Assembly (NCBI GenBank): GCA_949130485.1
Contig: OX422197.1
Coordinates: 7,661,991-7,725,990, forward strand
DNA length: 64,000 bases
Reading direction: 5' to 3'
Source of the DNA: Agelas oroides
Lineage: Eukaryota; Porifera; Demospongiae; Agelasida; Agelasidae
The notes under the pieces: model-generated
Seen by the model: the letters and a program-made list of their open reading frames with translations, nothing else
The model's database searches: none
What the model was told of the DNA's origin: nothing
In this document: positions 37,901-49,305 of the stretch, in pieces
Numbering within the stretch: position 1 is the stretch's first letter
How the letters are laid out: each line of letters starts with the position of its first letter
Made by a program: the position numbers and the translations under genes

Positions 37901-38185
37901 TAATAATGTTCTTCACCCCTGCTACAATGTATTAGACATTTACATCATTTGCAGAATGTATGTACCACTGGTTATAGTAGACAAATGGTTTTTCATGTTG
38001 TACCGTTTGTCATTTTTGAAATTCCCGCCGAAATACGTCATTTTTTACGTCACATAATTACTTCGCGGCTACATCGCGCGAGAATCGACTGAATACTGCA
38101 AGCTCAAGAAAGCGAGGATGAGCTATTAACGTGTTTGGCTGCATGTTGTTTGTGTCCGTAAAGCCTCCCTCTCCCCGGCACCCAG
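37901..38185 (+). promoter_or_regulatory. Promoter region of the AKNA-like gene
   Basis: 285 bp between the TMEM115 stop and the next start codon on the same strand. It contains two TACGTCA CRE-like half sites (near 38033 and 38047) and a CG-dense TCGCGCGAGA near 38074-38083. Promoter function is inferred from position. Confidence 0.4.
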
Positions 38186-41100
38186 ATGTCTGGTGGTGCT
38201 GTAGTGCATGAGCTGCGGCGGAAGCTGCAGAAGGAGCTCCTCTCGCGACAGAGACAAGAGGAACTGAACGCAAAACTGCAGGACGAGTATGACCTACTGC
38301 TGAAGAGGCTAGCGGAGGCAGAGCTGCATATTGACCGGCTCAGACTAGGCCCCAGTGTAGACATTAACAAGAGGTTTCTTGTCAGACATAGTGTTGAGCA
38401 ACGCACCAAACTGAGAGAGAGACCTGAGACTCAGTTGGAGTCGTCCCTGGGGGCTCAGCCTGGCTCGGGGTCGTCCCTGGGGGCTCAGCCCGGCTCTGGA
38501 CAAGCTAATGAAGGCCCTAAGGGAAGCGGAGTACAGCTGAGTGTGGGAGTCAATACGGAGCCTTCTGAAGTTGCACAAAATGGGATGGAAAATGGTGCGC
38601 TACTTGAAGAGGTGAAAGAATCTGCACAGTCGCTGTCAGGAGGGGTGGAGTCCCAGGTGTCCCTCAGTAACATCAGTTCACTGCACAGCACTGAGAGTCT
38701 CTCCCAGATGTCTGCTGAAAATATCTCAAACCGGGTGAGCGCCGAAAGTACCCAGATGGCTCACTTGTTTCAGATCCGCAACCTCCAGGAGCAGACAACA
38801 GCGCTGAAGGAAAAGATAAACAATGGCGGTGCATCAGTGAGTGACGTTATGGCATCACTGAGAAAGATTCGAGAAGAACATCGGCAGCTGGTGGCAGACG
38901 TTGCTAGCTCCAGTGCAGACCTGGATGCATTGAACAGGAGAGATTCCCGGCACCTTGTGCACAGTCAGGAGGCAATTGGGAGCGAGGTGTGTGCCGGTGT
39001 GATAGGTTGTTAGCGGGGAGAGCCTCTCATTTCCAGACTAGTTTTACATGGTGACCTTCCTATTCTGTTCTGGTTAGTGCACTGAGTATAGCCTCGTTCC
39101 CAGGCTCTCCCCACTAAAGAGTGTAGTCTCGTGCCTAGGCTCTCCCCCTCTTTAGCGGGGAGACCATGGGAACAAGGCTACACTGAGTACTGGTACCTGT
39201 TCATTACCAAATCTTCTTTGTGAGTTGTGAATGTTGCATTTCTCTTCCAGCTATCCAGTTTGGCTGACCAGCTGAGGGACCTTGAGGAGCTCCTGCGGAC
39301 TAAGGGTGGAGATTTGTTACACTCCCCTGCCTCCACCTCCACAACTCATGTACCACTGTCTGCTACTGAGAGTGAAAGGTGCTCATGTGTGTGAACCTAT
39401 AATTTCATCTGTGAGGAAGGTGGTTGGTAGCCCCATTCCCAGGCCACATACATGACTTAGGAATGGAGCTAGATGAGTGGTGAACGAATAAACCAATTCC
39501 CCACTTTCTGTCCTCAGGCTGGACACCACGGCATCTGAGGGAGACGGAGGAGGCATAAGTGACCACTCCTTGGACTCTCCAGTTCTCCCATCCAAATACA
39601 CCTTCATTCTTGATGATAACCACTCTCCTCCCATCACCACTCCACCTGATAGCCCCCCACACCTCAACCCCTCCCCTCCACATTCTAAAAGTCACAGCCC
39701 ATCATTGTCACAACCTTCTGGACTGGACGTTAGTTCACCAACACCTACATGTACAAGACACGATGGAAGTGAATCACAGGACACTTTGTCCGAGAACTGC
39801 TTGTCAGGTGAGCTATCAAGCCAGTTACTCCGTCGCCAGTCTTCTAATGACAGTGAGTCCAGTGCTACGAGAGGGTCCACTTACAGTCAGAGGATGTCTA
39901 CCATGGAAGCCACTACTGCAACCAGTGACAGCTTGCTCGTAGCAAATGAAAGTGCGTCATCTTCCCAGCAGTTTTCATCTGCAAGTTCCACTGTCACCCC
40001 TTCACACACATCCCACCCTCCTCCACCTGCACACTCACCACCCCCTCCCCCAAACCCTGTTGCCACCCGGCTACAAACCACCCTCAGCAGGAGTGAAAGC
40101 GGAACCACAACCAGAGACACTCAATTGCCACCACACTCCCCACCTCACCACCACTCCCCTCTGGACCCCACCCATCCACCAGGCTACACCCATGCAATGG
40201 CTTCACCCACTAACTCCCACTACTCCAGCAGCAATGAACAGCCTCTACTGCCGAGTGGCTTTAAACCAGGTGTGTGTTTTTGTTTCTGTTCTCCCACAAA
40301 GGAGGTATAATCATGGCTAACCTGAGTTAGGCCTGTGTAGAGAGTATGCTATTTTAATGGACATAGTAGGGGTACCAGGGAGGTTGAGTGGGAGTAGCGA
40401 CAATCTCATTCCCAACCCAGCCTTCCGTTGCTTGCAGTATGGAAATTTGCATAAGGGGAGGGCCAGGTATAATAGAGAACGGGTATTAGCTGAATTTTTG
40501 AGTGGAATCCACTCGTGTTAGTCCTCTCCTCATGTGCAAACAACTGCAAGTGACAGAAAACGTAGAATGAGCATGGTGGGGTACAAGAACGAGCCTCCTA
40601 GTCTTTCCTAGTCTTTGCTTCCTGGTGACATCTGTATGACAGTTGCAGTTACTCGGCTAAACACTCTTTCCATCCTCAGCTCCTTATCCTACACACCCTC
40701 CACCTGGTGAGTGGTCAAGTTCACAGAGAGAGACTGACAGTGGGTTTGCCAGCTCAGAGCTACCTCAGAGGAGACCGGACAGTGGGTTTGCCAGCTCAGA
40801 GTTACCTCAGAGGAGGCCGGACAGTGGGTTTGCCAGCTCAGAGCAACCTCAGAGGAGACCGGACAGTAGGTTTGCCAGCTCAGAGCTACCTCAGAGGAGA
40901 CCGGACAGTGAGTTTGCCAGCTCAGAGCTACCTCAGAGGAGACCGGACAGTGGGTTTGCCAGCTCAGAGCTACCTCAGAGGAGACCGGACAGTGGGTTTG
41001 CCAGCTCAGAGCTACCTCAGAGGAGACCGGACAGTGGGTTTGCCGGCCCAGAGCTACCTCAGAGGAGGCCGGACAGTGGGTTTGCCAGCTCAGAGCTACC

Positions 41101-44100
41101 TCAGAGGAGACCGGACAGTGGGTTTGCCGGCTCAGAGCTACCTCAGAGGAGACCGGACAGTGGGTTTGCCGGCTCAGAGCTACCTCAGAGGAGGCCGGAC
41201 AGTGGGTTTGCCAGCTCAGAGCTACCTCAGAGGAGCAGTGTTTGTCCTGCGACATTATCCAGCACACACCATTCTGTGGCAGGGAGTGGCACCACTAGGG
41301 AGGAAGAGAAAGAGGAGAATGAAGACGAAAATCTACCCTTACTCACGACGTAAGCACTGTGCTGTCCCAGCACTGATATCCGTTGGCACTGATTCTAATT
41401 TACACTAGGACCTGTGACTCAAACTTTCCTTCCTAGAAATGTGATGTGATCATTAGCCAGCTAAAGGTACAAAATTCCTCAGGGCTCACACCTCAAACAC
41501 ACACCTGACCTCTTGTAGCCATACTGAGAAAAGGCATCCACACAGCATGGCTGGGTACATTAGGTTATATGCATCTTTTACATTTGTTAAGAGCAGCGTA
41601 TCTTTCCTCCCTCCTCTCCTCCACTCCCTCTTCCGTCTTTACCTCCTCCCCAGGGTTCTCGCAAGGCCTTTTCCAAAGGGCACAGTGCCCTTTGGGGCCT
41701 CTAATGTGCCCTTTGGGTCTACCCCAAAACCAACATGAACTACTTGAACTTACAAACTGTCTGGGCTCTCAATATAGAACTTGGTGAACATTGATAAAAT
41801 GCTTTGTTGACAGTGGTACACATGCAACAAGTAGCCTCGTTCCCAGGCCCCGCCCAGCTTTCCGTCGCTTATTAGTACGGTAAAACGGGAGAGGGCCTGG
41901 TATCTTTTCTCACGTGAGTGACGTCAGGATAGAAAGGATGGTAGAAAGGGTTTAATTGTGCGTGGGCGCACCGGGCCCAGAACAGTGAAAAGAGCCAAGG
42001 TACCAGGTAACTTACCACACGTATCTAGCTAGCGGGAGGCGACTGTCTTACACACCAAGCGTTGAGCGTGTAGTCGGTTTAAAATACGCGAAACGCAGCC
42101 TGTTAGTTCTGCAAAATTTCGCCATTTTCCGATTACGTCATGCTCACGTGAGAAAAGATACCAGGCTCTCCACGGCTTTTCCGTACTGCAAGCGACGGAA
42201 AGCTGGGCGGGGCCTGGGAACGAGGCTATGCAACAAGTGTTTGGTACTGACAACCACTACATTGATGAGGGGTGTGGTCATGAGATATTATTTGTGCCCT
42301 TTGGCCCGTAAATTCTGGTGAGAACACTGCTCCTCCCTCCTCCTCCCTTCTTCCCTTTTCCCCCTCTCTTTCTCCCCTTTCTCTCCTCAGGGCTGCCATT
42401 GACGCTCTGCGTGCTGAATTGGAGGACCTGAAGAACCAAATCCTCAACTCTACACGAGCACAGCCTTCCACTCCCAGCACCCCACACCACCACTCTAAGC
42501 ACACAGAGCCTCTCAACTCGACACGACCACAGCCTTCCACTCCCAGCACCCCACACCACCACTCTAAGCACACAGAGCCTCTCAACTCGACACGACCACA
42601 GCCTTCCACTCCCAGTACCCCACACCATCACTCCAAACCCACAGAGCCTCTCAACTCGACACGACCACAGCCTTCCACTCCCAGCACCCCATACCACCAC
42701 TCTAAACACACAGAGCCTCTCAACTCGACACGAGCACAGCCTTCCACTCCCAGCACCCCACACCATCACTCCAAACACACAGAACCTTTCAACTCGACAC
42801 GACCACAAGCATCCATTTCCAACGTCCCATACCACCACTCCACACACACAGAACCCCTGTACACCCATTCCAGGATGACCACCAACAATGAACCTCCTGT
42901 TTCCATGACAACTACAGTAGGCCTGCAGACAGACTGGCGACCTAGGGACACACTTCAGGCTTCTCTTTCAGCACAAGTAGCCCCCTTGACTTCTACCAAA
43001 GCTACTAACACACTTGCCGGTGGTCCTGACTCTTCCCAAGCATGGCAACAGCCTGTGAGGTCTTTTCATCAAGGCTCACAGACCGATCACTTACTGCAAT
43101 CTCCCCTGGCCTCACGGACACATGGAGAAAGGTACAGCACACCTCCGCCTTCTTTGCTCAGACCTTCTCAGCTAGGTAAAATGAACATGGAGAGTGAGAT
43201 TGAACAGAAGCTATCGTTTGGACACACTTCGACTGACTCTGAAACGTCTAGCAGTGTGTGTTCTCACAGCGCAGATGCTGGTCATGATCACTGGGTTTGC
43301 TCCAAGTGCGGGGGTACAGGTTGCGGTATCGAGGGGACTACTGGCCGAGTCCAGGAACGGAAACACAGGAGGATACGCAACGGAGGTGCACAGGTAACGT
43401 TTGATCACCAGGAAGGAGATGAAGTGGGGTACCGGATGTCTGAGCCAAAGGTACCTTCATATCACGCTCAGCACCTCCCTTGCAGCTCAAAGTTAGGTGG
43501 GAGCAACTTGGACGACCACCATCTTTTAGACACAAACAGATACCAGCCAGCTTCCTCCCACCTAGCCAGGGAATACATGTTCCAGCCGTCTGTCCTGTTT
43601 AGTCAGAGACCTGTAGCAACGTCAACCCCGTCTAACCTGGACAAGTACAGACACAGCCAGGTTCAGGAGGGAAGAGACCGTTTCAGCCCATCCATTGCAC
43701 CTGCAGAACTGCATTTGTCTCTACCTGAGAACTTGACTGGTGCTACTCCACCGCACACACGGGTCAGAGAGAGAGCTCCGCACAGATGTTACCCAGACAC
43801 CCGCCATATCTCATTGGCTGACTCCAGCAGCGAGGACGAGCAGGAGATGGGGTATGCATCCCCTGAACAATACTATGTTCTCAAGAAGCGTACAAAACCA
43901 CAGAAGATGGGCTATTATTCTGGAGCCTCGTATACTTCTAAACGGAGCCAGTTTAGGGTGCCGTACCTTCCTGCCACTGATGAGGTTTATTTCTCTGACC
44001 CCACTGTCGTCAGTCCACAGAGGAGGAGGAGGAGTGGGGTGGGGAGGGTAGTGGTTACGAACCCCCGGTCTGTTGAGGGGATGTACCTTGTGGAGGGAGA

Positions 44101-44556
44101 ACACAGCAGCGGAAGTGAAGCTGAGGTGAGCACGCAGATGGTAGTTTGTTTCTCGCTCAAAGTCACATCCAAATTCATGGCAACGCACACCTTGGTATGA
44201 TCATAGTGCCAGAGTGACTAGACCTATTTTCACTTCATGCTTGTTGCCTTGGGAACACAACAGTATGTTAAAAATTCCTGATACCATACACATTGTAACT
44301 GCATCCTTCACTGTGGTTTGGTTCTGTTTCAACAATTGTTAATTACATAGCAACACAAGGGTATGAGAACTATAAGCGTGATTGTTTGTACAAGTAGCTT
44401 CCACTGTGTCATTGTTTACCACATGCACAGACTATTGAAGCCATGTCGCTGGACCTCAGTGATGCTTGTCGACTGGCTCGGAAGATGAGTAGACGATCCA
44501 GGAGGATGCATGGAACACTGCAGATTGAGCTAGGCAGACAGAGCAGTCTCTTCTGA
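38186..44556 (+). CDS. AKNA-like centrosomal coiled-coil protein with two repeat arrays
   Basis: Six phase-consistent exons (38186-38986, 39251-39378, 39518-40269, 40680-41349, 42391-44125, 44431-44556) give 1,403 residues. The N-terminus is a coiled coil (ELRRKLQKELLSRQRQEELN; LLKRLAEAELHIDRLRLG) whose EAE-IDRLRLG pattern resembles the AKNA domain. A long Ser/Pro/His-rich disordered middle contains a 14-residue repeat (GFASSELPQRRPDS, 12 copies, exon 4) and a 23-residue repeat (six copies, exon 5). Several GxQT(D/E)-type motifs (GVNTE, GLQTD, GSQTD) and a CSKCGGTGCG Cys cluster follow. The last exon has a conserved-looking tail, DACRLARKMSRRSRRMHGTL. AKNA proteins organise microtubules at centrosomes. 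The assignment rests on the two ends and is tentative; the gene model is strong. Exon 4 has no ATG in its coding frame, so longest-ORF methods would pick a wrong frame there. Confidence 0.72.
39089..39180. mobile_element. 92-bp foldback mini-transposon with perfect duplication
   Basis: It starts TAGCCTCGTTCCCAGGCTC and ends CCATGGGAACAAGGCTA; a nested left end (TAGTCTCGTGCCTAGGC) lies at 39124. CACTGAGTA flanks it at 39080-39088 and 39181-39189. It lies in intron 1 of the AKNA-like gene. Confidence 0.9.
40740..41235 (+). repeat. Coding 42-bp minisatellite, 12 copies
   Basis: In the spliced frame each unit encodes GFASSELPQRRPDS. Units differ by only a few substitutions, some replacing amino acids (L to Q, G to R or E, S to G). 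Unit starts are spaced exactly 42 bp apart, so the frame is preserved. Confidence 0.93.
41832..42228. mobile_element. 397-bp TAGCCTCG-family MITE, best-preserved copy
   Basis: The arms start TAGCCTCGTTCCCAGGCCCC and continue through CGCCCAGCTTTCCGTCGCTT; the right arm is the near-exact inverse. A second pairing lies inside (CCTGGTATCTTTTCTCACGT and its inverse). TGCAACAAG flanks it exactly at 41823-41831 and 42229-42237. There is no open frame worth considering. It lies in intron 4 of the AKNA-like gene. Confidence 0.93.
42443..42856 (+). repeat. Coding 69-bp minisatellite, six copies
   Basis: Each unit encodes 23 residues containing STRPQPSTPSTPHHHSKHTE. The last copies have diverged (ASISNVPYHHSTHTE). 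In frame within exon 5 of the AKNA-like gene. Confidence 0.92.
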
Positions 44557-45911
44557 CATTACATCATTAGCTTTTTTTTTTTCATTTTCCTTTGACCTGC
44601 ACTGTGTGCAATCTTTCAGCCACTGTTGCCACTACCCACAGCCCTCTGTACGTGGGTGTCACAATTATTGTCCCTTGTATACTGTTAGTTTTTGTTCTTT
44701 TTGCAAAAACGTGATGTTTGGGTTGTGTAGATCTGAAGAGAAACTCACAATGTTGCATTCATAACCTAAAGGTTTCTCTGCATGACTTCCTGTTGACCTT
44801 GATATTGAGACACTATGGCAACATCTCCATGGCAACATCTCCATGGCAACATATCCATGGACATACGAACTTAAGCATTGAACTACTCAGCATGACTTCT
44901 TTAATTCCGGATGGAGTAGATCCGTAATGAGTGCATGGAGTTCTGAGTGGCTACATGCAAAGATTGGTGAGGGGGTACATTCGTGGTAGTCGGAGCACAT
45001 GCAAGGCAGCTCAAGCCAGAAGCCCAGGGTTTGGTTGCCAATGATGCATCATACCTTTGAGGCAAAACGTCCTGATGCTATTTAATGTCACTTTAGACCT
45101 GCACTCATACATGCATAAGCTTTCAGAATTAGCCTCAAACCCAGGCTTTCCAGCCTCATTCCCAGGCCCTGCCCAACTTTCTGTCGATTTCAGTACAGAA
45201 AAGTGGGCTGCAAGCAACGGAAAGCTGGGCAGGGCCTGGAAACGAAGCTACAGGCTTCCCATTCCTGCATGATTTTGTCTCAGCATTAGAGAAAATATGG
45301 AATGAGGTTTGGGCTACACAACACTTGATTTGTGTGTGAGAATACCATCCTGTGTGTGTGTGTACTACATTGTAGCTTTACTTGGCTTTCCAAATTGGCC
45401 GTGTCAATATTGTCATAGTCCATGCATCAGCTTCCCTATACCTTAGCTATTGGTCTGCATCCAAAAATGCATGGAGGATGATTGAGTCAATGTTACGAAA
45501 CCTTGGCTTCCCCAAGCAGAAGCCTCTCTTCGGGAGTATCAAATTCACCGCTTCACAATAGCTGTTGAAACTCGTGGGTTCCCAGTTTTGTCTGGTTCGC
45601 ACATAACTTATGCACAATGGACACAAAAAAAACAATTTTTGAATAACTCGCACAAACTGCACAAAGTATACACTATACAACCATCTTACAAGCGTCATTC
45701 ATTTTAAAAATTTAAGTGTTTTACACAACATAAAAGGGCAACATTGCTATACAATAGATTAGACACCTGTAAGTGAATTGAGCCTAGGGTACAGAATAGT
45801 GCTGTGATAAGAAAGTGTATAAAATGTTAAAAATGACCTGCTATTTTCAGAGTTTGAGTACGTACATTGTAATAAAATCTAGTAATGGAAATGATTTCTA
45901 AATACACACTG
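44557..45911. other. Intergenic gap between convergent genes
   Basis: It holds three direct CATGGCAACATCTC-like repeats near 44810-44855 and a tRNA-like fragment near 44985-45040. A foldback element of about 100 bp at 45152-45251 (AGCCTCATTCCCAGGCCCTG and its inverse) is flanked by AGGCTTTCC / AGGCTTCCC. No gene is seen. Confidence 0.6.
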
Positions 45912-47765
45912 CTACAAGGATTTGGCGAATCTAGCAATGCTAGTAGAGCCGGTATTGGGGAAGCTTTCGCTGTGTTGTTCGTGGTAAGACGAAAAGAAGT
46001 TGCGCATGAAGTCGTGTCGTGCGAGCACTTGCGGATCTGGGGTGTAGCTACCTCCAGAGCTGTGACTCCGACCAATTTCAGTAGGTGATTGCAGGGGCAA
46101 ACCCATGTCCAGGGGTTGTGTGTGATGTATTTGCGTCTGTTCTACATTACTGTGGTACAAAGCGCTTGACAATGATTCCATCTCGATACTGTCCATCTGG
46201 TCAGATGGACCACAGTCCATTGAGTCGATGGAGTCCATTCTGTAGTCTACACAGTCCATCATTTGTATGGAATCGATACTCAATGTAGGAACAAACGGTG
46301 GAGGATGAGAAGAGGGAACTGAAGGATGAGGAACTGACATGGGTTGAAAGGTAGGGACGTGGGTATAGGAGGTGGGGACGTGGGTATAGGAGGTAGGGAC
46401 GTGGGTATAGGAGGTAGGGACGTGGGTATAGGAGGTAGGGACGTGGGTATAGGAGGTAGGGACGTGGGTATAGGAGGTAGGGACGTGGGTATAGGAGGTG
46501 GGGACGTGGGTATAGGAGGGAGGGATGTGGGTATAGGTGGTGGGGACGTGGGTATAGGTGGTGGGGACGTGAGAGTAGGAGGTGGTGGGGACGTGGGTAT
46601 AGGTGGTGGGGACGTGAGAATAGGTGGTAGAGATGTGGGTATGAGATGGTGAAACATTGGTAGACGGAGTGATACCTGCAAATTGAGGAGCAACAAAGGA
46701 AGAAGGGGTGTGAACTGGGTAGTTACCAATGTGAAATTCTGCGGAAGTTGGTCTTTGTACGAAAGAGGGAGAGGCAGCCGAAGTCATGGAGATGGTCGGA
46801 AGGCTGGAGTCTGTAGTTACCAACTGACTTGAAGTGGTGGAAACTAAACCTGCCCTAAGGACAGGAGAGTGGTGTTGCTGCAGACGTGGAGTCCTGGTTC
46901 TTGACAGAACATTGTTCTCTGCGTCCTGGCAGCAAGCCTTCTTACCCAAGGGGTAGCCAGAAGAGTCGACAATCACCCATCCACCGTCTGTCGATTCACC
47001 ACTACTACTTGAATAGCTGCATTCCCAAGAGAACTCTAAATTTGGATCAAAGTCTAACCCCAGTTCCTCGTTCTTTCGTTTCAGCGAGATCTTTCTCCGT
47101 CTTTGCTCAGGCTCGTCAGCTTCATAGCTCACATCCAGGCTCTGGTAGCCAGCTAGCTTATGGTTTGAAGTTGGGGTTGTATCAACTCTCCGAGGGTGAA
47201 AGGATTGCGACTCAAGGCTGCGACTGAGAAAACAAACTGAATCCTCCGGTGTAACATTTAGTGATCGAGATCGCAGTGGGGTGCAGTTCTGCGTTTTATT
47301 AATCCCGTTGGAAAATGGTGTCACTTTCTGTGGACTGGACTGATGTAGGGATAAATTGGTCAGCAAAGGTGGTGACTGGGAATAAGAACCTGTTGTTTCT
47401 GGAGAGCGGTGATGGGGAGGAATGGGAATCGTGTAGCCAGGGGCTTCGGGTAACAGAGGCTGTGGGATGTCGTTCGCTTCCGGTGAGTGTTCATGTAAGC
47501 CATTTGCTTGCAGTGACTTTGGGGATGCGTAAAGAGAAGGTGGGGAACTGAGTGTGGGTGAACCGTTTCGATATACGTGTTCAAGTGTATCGTCAAATGA
47601 GTGATCAGCTATGGGAGAGAGACGGGGCTCACTCATGTCAAATTTGCTCAGAGGAATTTCAAAGATGTTTTCAATGCCCTTGGGCTGGAATTCGGGGCTT
47701 GGGGGAGGAGCCCTGGGGAATGGGTCCTCATCTCTGTCAGGAATAAATACTTCTGCCACGGCCAT
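45912..47765 (-). CDS. Unrecognised Ser/Pro-rich protein with YTHVPTS heptads
   Basis: A single coding exon gives 617 residues if the ATG at 47765 (context GCAATGG) is the start. An AG acceptor (CAG before 47789) lies 24 bases upstream, and the frame stays open to it, so more coding sequence upstream is possible. The N-terminus is acidic/Pro-rich ([20 protein letters not shown]). There is a basic stretch ([20 protein letters not shown]), a Ser-rich acidic patch around [14 protein letters not shown], then the YTHVPTS array. Next comes a Met/Asp-rich repeat ([20 protein letters not shown]) and a compact C-terminus ([20 protein letters not shown]). No catalytic domain or membrane span is visible. 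The composition suggests a nuclear or scaffold protein, but I do not recognise the family. Confidence 0.75.
   Translation of the reverse strand: MAVAEVFIPDRDEDPFPRAPPPSPEFQPKGIENIFEIPLSKFDMSEPRLSPIADHSFDDTLEHVYRNGSPTLSSPPSLYASPKSLQANGLHEHSPEANDIPQPLLPEAPGYTIPIPPHHRSPETTGSYSQSPPLLTNLSLHQSSPQKVTPFSNGINKTQNCTPLRSRSLNVTPEDSVCFLSRSLESQSFHPRRVDTTPTSNHKLAGYQSLDVSYEADEPEQRRRKISLKRKNEELGLDFDPNLEFSWECSYSSSSGESTDGGWVIVDSSGYPLGKKACCQDAENNVLSRTRTPRLQQHHSPVLRAGLVSTTSSQLVTTDSSLPTISMTSAASPSFVQRPTSAEFHIGNYPVHTPSSFVAPQFAGITPSTNVSPSHTHISTTYSHVPTTYTHVPTTSYSHVPTTYTHVPTTYTHIPPSYTHVPTSYTHVPTSYTHVPTSYTHVPTSYTHVPTSYTHVPTSYTHVPTSYTHVPTFQPMSVPHPSVPSSHPPPFVPTLSIDSIQMMDCVDYRMDSIDSMDCGPSDQMDSIEMESLSSALYHSNVEQTQIHHTQPLDMGLPLQSPTEIGRSHSSGGSYTPDPQVLARHDFMRNFFSSYHEQHSESFPNTGSTSIARFAKSL
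46350..46655 (-). repeat. Coding 21-bp minisatellite (YTHVPTS)
   Basis: About 14 units read YTHVPTS or YTHVPTT, with variants YSHVPTT and YTHIPPS at the N-terminal side. The central copies are nearly identical at the DNA level, which points to recent expansion. Confidence 0.92.
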
Positions 47766-47805
47766 TGCTGTCTCCAAGCGTTCTGTTAGCTGAAATATAT
47801 GGTAC

Positions 47806-47808
<3 letters not shown>

Positions 47809-47864
<56 letters not shown>
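47809..47864 (+). repeat. (GT)n microsatellite
   Basis: Pure GT repeat. On the minus strand it is (CA)n, a short distance upstream of the acceptor of the Ser/Pro-rich gene exon at 47789. Confidence 0.9.
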
Positions 47865-47866
<2 letters not shown>

Positions 47867-48041
47867 CAATACAAAGAAGACAATAGTGATTTCACTGTCA
47901 CCCAGTCAAACGAGGCTATCCCACACTTGTTAAGGCTACTGTGGTAAAGTGGGCGCAATCTATAACAGCTACGTCCCACAAGAGATATTCATCACCAGAT
48001 AGCTCCATTTCACACAGCCTTGAATTCTGGTCAGGGTGACC

Positions 48042-48129
48042 AGCCTCATTCACAGGCCCCGCCCAGCATCCTGTCATTTCTCTGCACAGCAAGTGACAGA
48101 TAGCTGGGTGTGACCTGGGAACGAGGCTA
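48042..48129. mobile_element. 88-bp TAGCCTCG-family foldback
   Basis: It runs from AGCCTCATTCACAGGCCCCG to the inverted GACCTGGGAACGAGGCTA, with arms continuing into CAGCATCCTGTCA / TGACAGATAGCTG. No clear flanking duplication. Confidence 0.7.
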
Positions 48130-48253
48130 GGTAGGACATGGTCACGTGCACAAAACATCACATTGTAGAGGTGGTCAATGGAAGCTTGCAGACAGATCTG
48201 CCACAAGAAGTAGAAGCTGATCCCAAAGTGAAAATTAACATCCAGTTTTTGTG

Positions 48254-48555
48254 TAGCCTTGTTCCCAGGCCTTGTAACCCCAGTGTTTGTCGAAGTATTG
48301 TAAGTAACAAATTGTTAAAGGGCCTGGGAATGAGACTAAAAGGTCTGGGAATGAGACTAAAAGGTCTGGGAATGAGACTAAAAGGCCTGGGAATGAGACT
48401 AAAAGGCCTGGGAATGAGACTAAAAGGTCTGGGAATGAGACTAAAAGGTCTGGGAATGAGACTAAAAGGCCTGGGAATGAGACTAAAAGGACTGGGAATG
48501 AGACTAAAAGGCCTGGGAATGAGGTTACAAGGACTGGGAATGGGATTATAAAGGG
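48254..48555 (+). repeat. Foldback element whose right end is tandemly amplified
   Basis: A left end TAGCCTTGTTCCCAGGCCTT starts at 48255. Its right end GGGCCTGGGAATGAGACTA is reached near 48319-48337. The same 21-bp end (GGCCTGGGAATGAGACTAAA) is then repeated about ten more times to about 48555. Confidence 0.88.
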
Positions 48556-49225
48556 CCTGGGGATATAGTGTGCTTTAATTGTCTCAGAAATGTAATCAAT
48601 GATCTAAAAGTCATGTGATACACAGCTACTCCACACATCTCTAATTGTAACCTAACCCCACTCTCATGACCTCAAAGTAGGCCACCACCTGTGATTTCCT
48701 TCTTACACAAGCCCTAGCAGTGGCTACAAACCCAAGCCACTTCCTTCCAAGAAGTATACCCAATAGTGGTGCACAAGTACATGTTGGCATGGTACCACAC
48801 AAATTAACAGAAAGAGGACAGCTGTAATTCCTGCTAAAGGTTGAATTTCATTGCTATCCCTTCACTGTTTACCATATATGGTAGGCATGCACTAAAGTGG
48901 CACTGCCTACTTCAAAAAGTCATGCATATGGTTATATAAGGGTTATTCACTGCTTAGATAATTTTAATAAGGGTTATTCACTGGTCAGATAATGTTGGGT
49001 TATTCACTGCCTATATAGAATCCAAATCATGTATAGACAAGTCTACTAAGCAGAATAAATAGAATATTAGTGATAGGGGAGACTTTTATACTGAAAGTCA
49101 GGTTCATGGGAGAAACTATGCAAGATATTTAGTCGAAAAGGTCACTACATACCCCTGCTACTGTCTGCATATAAGGTGTTGTGGGAGCTTGCGGCTGTCT
49201 GGTGGTCATCTGGTGGTCGTCTGGT

Positions 49226-49305
49226 GGTCATATTTTAGTGGTGAGAGCACTATTAGCTCAAGCCAGGGGTGCCAAGTCTGATTCCCAGTAGCTGCGGCTT
49301 TTCGT
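49226..49305 (+). repeat. tRNA-like SINE fragment
   Basis: It contains GTGGTGAGAGCAC, CTCAAGCCAGGGGTGCC and a degenerate B box (GTCTGATTCCC). Similar fragments are at about 44985-45040 and 62505-62575. Too degenerate for a tRNA gene. Confidence 0.5.

Noticed and set aside
40689-41267. Antisense and +1-frame repeat proteins over the 42-bp array
   Set aside because: The spliced AKNA-like frame explains the region and joins in phase on both sides. The other frames are open only because the repeat lacks stops.
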